From: Branchiostoma floridae
Lineage: Eukaryota > Chordata > Leptocardii > Amphioxiformes > Branchiostomatidae
Assembly (NCBI RefSeq): GCF_000003815.2
Contig: NC_049996.1
Span: 10,634,266 to 10,698,265 of the forward strand
DNA: 64,000 nucleotides
Direction: 5' to 3'
Below are positions 52,965 to 64,000 of this stretch, in pieces (the first letter of the stretch is position 1; every line of letters starts with the position of its first letter). The notes below the pieces were generated by a model. That model was not told the origin of the DNA and made no database searches. It was given only the letters and a program-made list of their open reading frames with translations. Position numbers and translations under genes: made by a program.

Positions 52965-53226
52965 TTAATGCCCCGGCCCGAGGTGTATATGGTGAGAGAA
53001 TAATCCCCTGGTCAGGTGCGATAACCACCGAATAAACCACCGAGTGAGCGTAGCGAACGAGGTGGTTNNNNNNNNNNNNNNNNNNNNNNNNNNNNNNNNN
53101 NNNNNNNNNNNNNNNNNNNNNNNNNNNNNNNNNNNNNNNNNNNNNNNNNNNNNNNNNNNNNNNNNNNTATCGCACCTGACCAGGGCTTATCTCACCATAT
53201 ACACCGAGGATAAGGCGGGGCATTAA
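52965..53226. mobile_element. Palindromic element interrupted by an assembly gap
   Basis: TTAATGCCCCGGCCCGAGGT at the left is inverted at the right (CGGGGCATTAA), and GGTGTATATGGTGAGA and CCTGGTCAGGTGCGATA recur as inverses on both sides of the gap. Arms are about 60 bases. Confidence 0.75.
53068..53167. other. Assembly gap (100 N)
   Basis: Run of exactly 100 N inside an inverted repeat, so the true size is probably unknown. Confidence 1.
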
Positions 53227-53761
53227 CGTTATTATCATATAGCCTATCCAACTGACAGTTATTTCACACAAATTCATTTATAACAAATAAACACTTTAAT
53301 ACATTACATAAAAATACATTTGCAATATATATATTGTACAATAGTGTCTATATATAATACAAACATTAAACTATTTCATCATTATCATTTAAGTAATAAT
53401 TTTAACTAATCATCTGTTTGTGAGATAGCATATCAGCATCAACATGTGGCTTATTTGCAATACAAACTACATGTATTAAGTGGAGTCCTGGTACCCCCCA
53501 TGCAGAGCCTTTTCACTTGGGCACGACAAAGTACGTATATATGAAGTGATTTAGGAAGGTACCGGCTTAATCACGTTAGAAAGCCATAATGAAAATGTGT
53601 AAAATCGGCATAATTCCTTTTCAAGTATCCCTATATTCCCCATGTGGAGCCCTAATTAACATAACCAATCAATCATAATATTTTTGACAGTTATGCATGG
53701 TTTACACACAAACAACAGTACAAAAAAAATTCGTGACTGTCCCCTGTATAATGGTGCGGTC

Positions 53762-53800
53762 CAAAAAGTGGTCGGTTATTAGAATAACCGACCACTTTTG
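53762..53800. repeat. Perfect short hairpin
   Basis: AAAAGTGGTCGGTTATT and AATAACCGACCACTTTT separated by two bases; a very stable stem. Likely a foldback end. Confidence 0.8.
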
Positions 53801-55578
53801 AGGTTACTGCCTGATAACCCATGGGAAATGGGGGCCTCTGATTGGCCAACTCCATCTGGCTATATGATAATTGATGTTAATCACTGTTATCAGCATATTT
53901 CATAGAAAACGGGAAACAATTCTTTTCAACTTCCTCCAGTTTGCCCGGCTTTCAGGCTCATCACAGAGATCTCGGTACCCTGAGGCTTGTATACAGTCAG
54001 GACTGTGTGTTATTTGTCTATTTTCATTTCTTGACGGTTAAATCTGACAGCAAACATTTCAGCTACACTGCCCACTTCTGGGAAGGATCACACATTCCTT
54101 TCTGCTTCCAGTTCTAGGAACTTCTTTCACTTTCTTTGTGTAGCCGTGGCTAGCTGTAGGTTACATAAACAAGAGTCTACTAGTAGATAAAATTTGACCC
54201 AGTGGTCAAGGACATTCAGCTTTGGCAAGAGCTTGCTTGTTTGTCAGTTGGTAGATTGATTGTCTTGTCAGTTTGTTTGTTTGTTTATTTGGTTGTTTGG
54301 TTAGTTGGTTGGTTGCTTGGTTAACGTATTGGTTACTTGGTTGTGAATCCACTATTAACATTTTTAGAAAGGGTTTCAGCTTTTAGTACATACACCACAT
54401 ATTGCACATTATTCATATTTTACAGAGATGAACATTTGCCCAAAACAAGTTATAAAATTTGCCTGGCCCTAAGTTTCATACAAAGTTTTGGCAAGACTTC
54501 TCTTTTCCTCATTAGCAAAATCCCACATGACTGAGACAAGGTGGGTGTTACGTACTCAGGAGAGTGGGGCTGCCAAGGTCATTGTCACAGTTCCCTGGAG
54601 ACTCACTGGTCCTTCATGGAGGAACCAGGAAACAGGCAGTGTTGAATATTTAACAAGCCTCCCTCAGACTCATCAAGATAACAGCTGATGACTTTTGCTT
54701 TTCCTCACAGACTAAATGTCAAACGACTGTTTGCAGAAGTGAGGCATTAGAAGGCAGTGAAAGTTTCTGCAACCTGATAAAGCTATTAAGGCGAGACTAT
54801 CCATCATCTTGACGTATTAAGTAAAGAAGCTTTCGCTTTCTAAGTCTCAGTCTACTTAAGTCCCAAATCTTAAAGTGCTAAGGATCATGTTATGGTGTTC
54901 TCATATATGAAATGATATTGAGATCATTTTTTTGGGGGGGGGGGATTGTAGCTTAGGTAAAGTTTCAAATAAGGTTCTCTGCACTCATCTGAGAGATTTG
55001 TATCTTGCCAATGTCTCAGAATTCCTTCTGCTATCTTCTCAAGACAATGCTTACTGGTTCTACTTAATAAGACTACTAGGTGACTTACATTAGCTTGAAG
55101 TTGTGCCCCCAACAATGTCATTGTATCCCATCCAAGATTGCATGCGTAAAGAACACTTTTACCCTGCTTGAAATCACCCCTGCTACTATTTGAAAATGGA
55201 CCGGCCCTGTAGGGCATAATTTGTCAGTCACATTTCAAAGAAGATCGCAAAAATCAGAAACAAATCCTTTCATCTTCGCCCAATGACATCACTGCATCCT
55301 AGTTGGGAACTGGAGTTGACGTCTGTTTAAGCTTTATTGCCATGGATTCTACACATAGATAGATCAACTATTCGAAATAGGGTCAATCCCTTTTATTTGA
55401 TGTCTACAAAATTCTGCAACAGCGCAAATACTAATTTTCTGGGCTAGAACTCAACATGTACTTAGACTGTAGGGAGGTAAGGTAGCAACTAAGAGAAATA
55501 CATGTGCAAAACTGTAAGTAAGGGATGTCTGACAATTTCGAATGGAAAGTAAGGTTGAATGTATATAATATAAGCATA

Positions 55579-55780
55579 GTTCACCTTTATCCGTGTCGTA
55601 ACCTTTATCCGTTGTTTTAAATACAGGGTTTTTAGGGATTCTTAGTCGAAATAAAGCTTTATTTTGAAATATTTTGAAAAATGTTGCAGTTTGAAAGCAC
55701 CATACGTGGCCTTGATATCCCTTAATACCCTGTTTTTAAAAACAACGGATATAGGTTACCCCGTGGATAAAGGTAAACCG
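55579..55780. mobile_element. MITE, GTTYACCTTTATCYGT family, copy 2
   Basis: Begins GTTCACCTTTATCCGT and ends ACAACGGATATAGG...GGATAAAGGTAAAC. Same structure as 31481-31674. Confidence 0.75.
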
Positions 55781-57180
55781 GTGAATTCGTAAATAAAAGA
55801 AAAACTCATGAGAAAACCACCATCTTCCTGTGATTTCCTTAAGATCTGTAATAAGGTACTTTATCTATTATACTTTACAACTGTACTTTCATTAAGGTAG
55901 AAGAGTTACCGATGTATCATTATGTATTTCTTTATGTAACATCAATATAACTCCACCAGATGCCATAATGCTGCCACATCAAAACAGCATTCTTTGTGTT
56001 TGTTGCTTCGGGACAAGTACCTTTTACAAATACGGAACCAGAATTATCCAGATTTTAGATAATCTAAATTTTCCACTTTTTGCGCTGCAAACACATGCTC
56101 TCCGTTTGCATTACTGGCAGCGTTTTAACCATGGACCAAATGATGATGAATCTGAGTGCTACAAACTAAAATGAATTTACAGTAAGTTTGATTCAACATG
56201 TACAATGTAGGTCTAGAGGCCCGCACAAGACTAAACAGATTAGTCCATCAGATGACAAACAAAGAGATACAAAGCAAAGAAAGCCAGCTGTTCACTTCAT
56301 TACATAAAGCACTTGCATCAGAGCAAATCTTCTTAAGTAAAGACGAAGGAAGAAAAGAGTTCATTGAAACATAATTGTGTTTTGAAAACCCTTGAGTGGA
56401 ACGATTATGTACTCATTAAGCCATAAATAGTATTAAATCGACGCCATATGCATTCTACACACATGTTTGCAGATGGCTGATGATATCTGATCACAGAAGA
56501 AAACTGGAGACACGACTTTTGATTGGGTGACTGCACAGGGCAGTACAGTCGTGAGGAAATGAAACTAACACGTGTAACTACATCAAAGTGCATATCATGA
56601 CTTTTATGTCTGTTTCCTGTTCCAAACAATATTCTGAAACTGGTTGGACATAGTATCCATCCTTGTATTTTGAGGTATATCCAAAATTTAAAAAGGTGAT
56701 ATTTTAGCCTCCAAGTTCCAACATGAAACTTGTCAGCATCAAAAATATAAATGTCAGGATTGCAATGTGTCAGGGTTGCCAGTTTGGTACCGCCAGTTCT
56801 ACAAGTCAAGTGGAGATTAGGATGTGTGGAATATGGTCTCCTGTTCATAAATCCTAATTTCAAGTCCATCCATTGATCTTAAATGATATGCATTGAAGTT
56901 CAAAAGTTCCTTGAAGAGAAAAACTTAAAAATGACAAACTCAGATGGAATCTTCACTGGTTCTGATTGCAATCACCGTCTCAGCCACATTATCATGTATA
57001 CCCTGACAAGTATGTTCATCAACAGCACAGAACTGCAGTCTAGCAGTAGTAGGTAAATTGGCAATCCTGTTTCTGGGATTGCCTATTGTTTCAAACTTTT
57101 CCATGCCAATTCTTTCCATGTTTAATCTGTACTCCTTGCAATCATTCTTGGTCTATTCACTTCCTAGCATGCTGGACTAC

Positions 57181-57351
57181 ACGGTAAAGGGAAAAAGGAC
57201 TTTTCGTGGTGGTTTTAAGTTCGCGGTAGCACCATGCACTGTAGTCTCTTACTGGCATGGAAAATGTCCACGGTGGTTTTGAATTAGGGTGAAGCGGCCA
57301 CCGCGAAAACGGCTAACATAAAACCACCATGAAAGTTTCTGCTTTAACAGT
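57181..57351. mobile_element. MITE, relative of the 45095 element
   Basis: Contains TTCGTGGTGGTTTTAAGTTC, GCGGTAGCACCATGCACTGT, AGTCTCTTACTGGCATGGAA, matching the inverse of 45150-45240. Confidence 0.75.
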
Positions 57352-60300
57352 ATCTACATGTACACATGTAAACCCCTGATTCTTAGACAAATAGGTCTCC
57401 CATTGGAGTTCTAAGCCCTCTCTCTTTAGAAGTCAGAGGAACTAATGGTCAATTTGTTGTAAGTCTCTCCCGGTTTCCCCACAAGCCAATCGAAGCAGCA
57501 GTTACGTTGGGTAGACCTTCTCTGCCCACTGAGAGGTATACATTTCACACATAGTTTGTCTATGTGGTTCACGCACAAAAGGATGACAGGGACAGGGATA
57601 CTCAGCTAAAAGGCTTTTGCAGCTGATTCCCTATTGCAAGACAAAGTACATAGCCCGTTACCAAGACACAAATGGTTGTTTGAGTCATTGGTTCAGCTGG
57701 TATAAAGCTATTAAGACCAGCGGGATATATCATAAAAGCTTTTAACTTGAGTATGTAGCCATCAGTATTTATCATATGTCATATGATGGACAAATATTCA
57801 TGATATACCGTAAGGATAAGGTATTTGAACCAGAGACTGAGGACAAAGCATGACTGTTTTTCATTAACTAGTAGTGCAATGCAGCTTTGCTACGTATCAT
57901 TTATTTTGCCAAGCACCCCAGGTCATGATCAACCACCCTACTCTTTCTGCTTCTTGACAAGTGTGTTGAGTTCTTTAAGTTTTACATGCATATCTTACAC
58001 AGCATGTTCCTTGTATGTGTACCTGGGCCCAGATGAAAATCAGTTTGTCAAAACTGAATCGGGCTACCTAGGAGTCTAAAAATTTCAATAAACAATAAAC
58101 AATAGCTGGTTTTCATATTTTTACATGGCCTAGGATGCTAGTTTTGTGCCTTAATGACATTGAGTTAAAAGGGTACAAGACAGACAAAGAACAAATCAGT
58201 TTGATTCTCTTCATCTACCATTATATGATAGCATGCACTGTACTTAAAGTGTTACACAAAATAAAAATGCTCTGTAACATACCTGTTGTTTGTTGAATAA
58301 TCAGGACAGGGCAGCACATGAAACAAAAGGAGACATTCATTAGTTATTATGCAAAAACACCATCAACATTTCAGCAACAAATCCATAATCATCTATTATG
58401 TAACACATTGCTAAAAGCTTACTTGAGTCTAATTCAAGTTTAACAACTTTCTCTTTCAAGTCCTAGATTCATTGGTATAGAGCCTGAGTCATCAACCCTT
58501 AAAAATCAAATGTAAAAAGGTTATTTAGAATCAAAAGTATTGCACTTGTCAAGAAGTTGTCATTAAAAGTGATATAAGATATAAATTTAATTATCTATTC
58601 TTTTTTGTGCTAACACTTTGTTCTGATAATTGTAATACACTGGCTTATTTGTTTCTTTGCACCAAGTTGTACTATGGGCCAAAGTTTGCACTGCACTGTT
58701 CCATGATTACATTAAAAGTTTGTTTTTTTACTCAAGGCAGTGACCTATGGTCCCGAAAGTTGGTCCAAAGGTTAGGGGTCACCTGGAGAATGGGGTCACA
58801 GGTGTGTTTACAGGTAAGACTGACAGAACAACACACCTGTAGCTAGTATTTGCAAACCTGAATGGAAGACTTTTTGGTTGACTTGTGGCTCAGGAAGAGT
58901 GACATAAGTTTGGGTCTTCTAACAGCTTTCTTTGGAACTAAAGCAAAGGTTTCAGTTCAAGGAAGTTTAGAGACTTCTGTCCTGAAAGTCATCTACATTT
59001 TTCAAGTTTGCAGCCAACAACCTTATTTGCATGTTATCCACAGTGGCCTCAGTTGATATTTGTTTTACACCTATCTCAACCTTACCAACCCTATCCTACC
59101 TGGAATCTTTTACCATCAAAAACAGATACCGATACAAAACTATCATGTAACACAAACATTTACATAGCTGCCATAGCAGCATACAGCAAGACTGTCAAAA
59201 TATGACTGAAGGAAAACAGTGGAACCGCCCTTGACTGTTCATCTCCATAATACTGCAGATTAAGAGCATTGATAAATCGTTCCTCAGTGGCCCAGAATGC
59301 CCTGTGACTTGTCAGCGCGGCTAATCTGCCCATTAACAGGGCGCTACGAAGGGACGGGTTACGACACGAATTCACAATGACAACCCTCCAGCCACCAGTT
59401 AATCCCCAAGGTCGCCCAATAAATATTTATTAACCATTAATGTGACGACGTTTTGATGCTAGCATTTGAGCAGAAGGTCATGATAATCTCCAAGCAGATG
59501 CTAAAAGGGGTGTGACTGTCCTGTTATGATTCGTCAGCCCTCCCGACATCTGTTTGAAGATGAGTTATTTCATTACCATACCAAAGATGCTATACAGTGT
59601 TTGATCATGCATATGTATATTATACTATTATAGGTATGTTTGTAAATAAGCAGCATAACTCAAGAAGCTACATATGGAATGCCATTTTTGGTATGTGATT
59701 GGTCTTGTCCTTTCAAAGAAAAGATTAGAATTGGGGCTCCCTAGCCTGGTGGCTTTCTTTGGCTCAGCAGAGCTTCTGGTTTTCCTGTCTTGTGCTCTGG
59801 TCAAGTTCTTGTCACGATTTTTTGGATCATAGATAGCTCTTGAGTTCAGAAAGAAGAGACATAAGTTTGGACTCTCTAGCAGATTTCATTGGAACTACAG
59901 GCGGCATTTCAGTTGGAGACTTTGCTACAAGATACATGTAAGTCAATAATTTCAACAGTATAGTGTCTTTCAACAGTATAAGTTAGCGTCTAAAAATCAT
60001 TCAAATTCAAAGGATGAATGACTTATAGTGTCTTTCAACCATCTATGTGGCAAGGTCATAGCACTTCATAACAACAACAAACCCTTCCCTAATACACACA
60101 CACATGACAGAGCACCTTTCAAAGCACTCAATTTCAAGTCCCGCCAGTCAGACAGGCATGTAACAACAGACTGTGTAATTATGACTTAACTACACAATAC
60201 ATCACTGATCCTGAGTAGGGGGATGGCCTTGGATAGGTCCTTAAGTTAACCACTGTCGGAATGATGTCATTTCCAAAAGTTACAGCCTTGACAATAGGGA

Positions 60301-61814
60301 AGTACATTTGTAGCCAAAGTACAACTTGATCATACACCTTGGATCAATGTTCAGTTTGGTGTAAAGATATGGGGATGAAAATGGAAATCTGTGTTCAGTA
60401 GTTAGTTGAGAGAGTGAGAGTTAGTTGTGCAACTTCCAATCAGTAATTGCAGGGTAAGCCAGGAAGATCTAGGAACACTGTCATCTTTATCCATAAATCT
60501 GTTTGTTTACCACATTGGGCTTAGTCTTACGACCTTCCACCATTTATCACGAAAACTAGTTGAGTCACAACATGCTATCTTAGACAAGGAAAAGTATACT
60601 ATCTGTCAATTTTCCGGTACTTGCTGTTTTATGTAAAATTGTATAGTCTACAGAAAGATACACTGTACATTTAACTTCAAACAAATAACAAATTTTTTTT
60701 TCAAATACTGCTGAGTCAAGGAAAGTTTTTTTGCTCTATTGACAGTCTAAGCTTTCTTTAGAATCAAAAGTGAGTGAAAAGCTTCTAACTCCTCATTCAT
60801 ATTCACAAAAATAGCACAGTGTTCCATTTCAATAGATCTACATCTCAAAAACCAGCAGAGCACTGAGGTGACACCAACACAAACATTAACAGTCCAACAG
60901 GTTTTTCAAGTCCGTTAATACACACTGTAAGGGATAAGTCATCACCTAGCCAGGATATACAGACAGCTGTATCTGGTGTTTGTGCCAGCAGCTTCTACAA
61001 ATTGTACTGCTGTTTTCAATACTTGTCCCTCCAGGGCTGGCAGCTACATGGCAATATTAATGGCTTTGGTGACAGACACAACACAATCTGATGCACAGTT
61101 TCATTGCTATCTACATGTACAAAGCTCCACTGACCTCTGTATCTGATACAGAGCTTCGATATATACAAATCAAAGAATGAACTACCAGAAAACCTAAATC
61201 CTAAAAGAGCTGCTCTTTGACTTGAAGGGAAACAAAATAAGAGAGGAAGATTTGGCAACCACTTTGACCCATACTTTGTATCTCAAACATCTGTTGTTTA
61301 AAATGGAGAGAGACCATACATTCTTGTTTTAACTGTGGAAAAAGTACTTATCCGAGTTCAAAGGATGAAGAAGTAAAAAAACATAGACTTTGGCCAAAAA
61401 AGTCATTTCCATTTGACCTGAGATAAAGTTTTCAGCTGTAAACAATGCCTGAAGCGAACAACACAAGCGTCATTGGAACTTCATTCTAGTGTGCTCAAAG
61501 GACAAAGAAATGAGCAAGACTTGAAGACTATCTCTAAAATCTACTAACAGCTAAGCCTTTTATCTACAGTCCTTATCTTCCAATTAGAATTGGACATCTT
61601 GGCAAAAATCCTGCCTGGAACTGTGTGACTGAGCAGTTCAAACTTTGGGGAGGAGTCACTTGATTAGCCTCATTGCTAAATAGACTGAAGAGAGTCAATA
61701 GAGGAGTGAGAGTACACAAGGGAGCTGACATGTATATTGGTCCAATTATCACATCAGTCACACCCGCTGCCACTCCACTGGCATTCCTTTGTTCAGATAA
61801 CAATAGCAAGGTCA

Positions 61815-62028
61815 TTGACTTGAATTAGTACCCTGGTGAAAAGTTTTGTGATGTGACAACACTTGACTATATACTTCTACTAGCTGTCACCTTTTCTGGT
61901 GAAGAATTGGATGTTAATGACTTGAATTAGTACCTTGGTGAAAAGTTTTCTGATGTAACAATACTTGACTATCTTTCTACTAGATTCTACTAGCTGTCAC
62001 TTTTTCTGCTGAAGAAAGGGGCTCACAG
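61815..62028. repeat. Tandem duplication, ~102-base unit
   Basis: GACTTGAATTAGTACC and GGTGAAAAGTTTT...TACTAGCTGTCAC occur twice in direct order with about 10% differences. The second copy has a small insertion. Confidence 0.85.
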
Positions 62029-62259
62029 TCACACAACATTAGCAAGAAGTTGATGAACCTGAAGATAACATTCAAAAATATTCAAAGGATGGTTTTGTGA
62101 AGGAAAATTTTATTTAAAATCTTATAAAATGACACATTTTATAAAATTTTATAAAATGTGTCTCTAAGTGTGAACTTGAACATATGAAAACTAGCTTTGT
62201 CCAAAAATAGTCACAGTAGATTTTAAAATTTAATATCATTTCATCATTCGTTAGGTGGG

Positions 62260-62396
62260 CCGACTACTCTTTCTTTGCAACCATGGGCTGAATTGCGAGG
62301 AGCTTACATGGATTGGGCTGAATCACAAGGGCCTGGAGCGGCTGCCATTGAAGCTTTAGGTACTCATTTTTACTTGAGTGAAGTGAGGAAAGTCAT
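62260..62396 (-). mobile_element. Truncated SINE (minus strand)
   Basis: On the minus strand GACTTTCCTCACTTCACTCA and the AAATGAGT that follows match the body of the SINE at 4615-4645, continuing with a different 3' part. Head missing. Confidence 0.6.
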
Positions 62397-62887
62397 TTAT
62401 ACATACAAAGTCTTATAACATGTAAATTTTTAAGTTCAGAAAACCCTGACACTCATGAACAGAGGACTCCCCCAAAATAACTGCCCATCCATATCTTGAT
62501 AGGGTGAATAATACCTGGAAGACTCTTATTATTCACTAGAACAGGGAGTGGAGTCAACAGCCCAGTGACACCTCCCATGAGAGTCCTGGAGTGTTAGCGC
62601 AGGGATTAGGGGAAAGCAGCAAAGCACAACAGGGTTATCTCCAAATCCTCTTCCACTGGTCAGCAAAACACAGGATGAAATCAAGTCATCCATGCAGCCA
62701 AGGGATGGAGATATGGTAGCCTATTTTCTGAATTGGGAGAGTCTGGATTTGAAAGGTTTGTCAACACCACAGATCTTTAAAATGAAAGTTTCAGTGACAA
62801 TATCTACAAAGGTCTATGCTCTGTGGAGAAACAAATGCAGAGAGAACAGATTTATGACAGTAGTGTTAGCTTCATCCATAAGGCCCG

Positions 62888-63010
62888 ATCTAGACACATT
62901 TTTTCCCGATGTAGCCCCATCCGCCGATATCGGCGGGGCCGCATCTAAACACATTTTGCAAATGGTAGCGCGGGACATCCGCTCGTAGCGCCGGACACCC
63001 GCGGCGCGGA
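62888..63010. repeat. GC-rich patch with perfect palindrome
   Basis: CCGCCGATATCGGCGG (62921-62936) is a perfect 16-base palindrome, flanked by two direct copies of ATCTARACACATTTT (about 62888 and 62943). Then CGCGGGACATCCGC and CGCCGGACACCCGCGGCGC. Probably the end of an unclassified element. Confidence 0.5.
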
Positions 63011-64000
63011 ACATTCGTGACCCCTTTTGACCTCTGGTGACACAAAAGTCAGTGGTAGGGAGAAGTACTTTATTGATCTCAATAGGAATATATAGCAATT
63101 AGAAATATATTTTGTTTTCTGCAATCAAACCCCAGTTATCAGATATATAATTTCTTCAATCTCTTCTGTTTATTTACCAAGGCTACAAAGGATAAAGTAA
63201 TAACATAGTTCCTGAATCTGTAAGCTAACTGGGATCCAAAGCAATATCCTGGCTTATGGGAGCTATCAAATAGCTATCAACATGGCAGGCTTATCACCCT
63301 GCTCTTAAGTGGCATACCTTTCTAGTGCTGAGGGTATAAACATAAACAGTGAAACATGCCAACATGATAGAGTGACAAGTTAAGTCTGTTTGTAGAACAA
63401 GGTATGAATATGTTGTTCAAAGCCATCACACTATCTCACCTCTATATAAAGGATACTGTACAATATTTAATGGGAAACTTGTAACCAGGGACTGTATGAT
63501 CATTACATTAAGTACCTCATAAACCATGCTAAAAGATGAACCTCAATGCTGAATACTTCAAATTCTTAAACTACTTATTGAATTCATCTGGCCTACACTG
63601 ATTTACTGTTTTTATGGATGCATTATGCTTGTCTTTATTCAAATAGAGTGTAGAAATACTAACTTAAAGTCTTTCATCTTATACTGGGGCAATAAATTAG
63701 GCACCACGAGCCACCCTGAAATGACAAGGAGCTTTCATTAACAACTGATGAAACCTCCTTTCATCAACTGATGAAAGCTCCTTGCCTGAAAAATGACAAC
63801 AAAGAACATCCTCTTTAGATGGGACTGCTATATGAAAATCAAACAAGATGGTAGCCTAAAGAGGGGGAGAATAATTACGTAACTCTTTCAAGCCTCAAAA
63901 TGAGATGTTACGCACATGTAGTTGGCAGATCACAGTCATACATGTAATATCTTACATATACAACTAGAAACGTACAATAATGTAATGATAATATGGTACT

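Larger units (their letters stand above)
53227..64000. other. Non-coding stretch, 10.8 kb
   Basis: AT-rich, no recognised gene. Holds the hairpin at 53762-53800, MITEs at 55579-55780 and 57181-57351, a tandem duplication at 61815-62028, a SINE fragment at 62260-62396 and a GC-rich palindromic patch at 62888-63010. TTTG/TTGG simple repeat around 54265-54345. Confidence 0.5.

Overview
The window is animal nuclear DNA. It carries the 5' two-thirds of one large gene, an epidermal growth factor receptor (EGFR/ErbB family receptor tyrosine kinase) on the minus strand, in a background of introns, upstream DNA and many short mobile elements. The protein resembles vertebrate ErbB receptors and the first intron phase matches human EGFR. 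However, the extracellular part is about 220 residues longer than in human EGFR, as in invertebrate receptors, and the introns hold SINEs and miniature transposons of invertebrate type. An invertebrate chordate, most likely an amphioxus (Branchiostoma), fits best. This is inferred, not proven.

Layout, read on the minus strand: exon 1 (signal peptide, 33656-33581); a 17.6 kb intron 1; exons 2-4 (L1 domain, 16025-13572); exons 5-8 (first cysteine-rich region with the dimerisation arm, 13118-10269); exons 9-11 (L2 domain, 9999-5715); exons 12-18 (a long second cysteine-rich region, 5365-1562); exon 19 (transmembrane and basic juxtamembrane, 1146-993); exon 20 (juxtamembrane and glycine loop of the kinase, 545-387). 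The rest of the kinase and the tail lie beyond position 1. All joins use GT-AG and keep frame. The model gives about 963 residues inside the window.

The most notable result is that exon 3, which builds part of the ligand-facing L1 domain, is present twice in tandem (3a 14841-14655, 3b 14572-14389), separated by only 82 bases. Both copies are intact, have good splice sites and identical phases (0 in, 1 out). Using both, or neither, would shift the frame. They look like mutually exclusive exons giving two versions of the receptor's ligand-binding domain from one gene.

From about 33.7 kb to the right end I recognise no other protein-coding gene. This half holds upstream DNA of the receptor gene, two assembly gaps and many elements: hAT-like foldback elements with 8-10 base target duplications, a piggyBac-like element in TTAA, Tc1/mariner-like elements in TA, a 2.1 kb GACG/CGTC-rich element with terminal inverted repeats, and a near-perfect 474 bp palindrome (inside intron 1). 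SINEs with tRNA-like or 5S-like heads share a common core motif.
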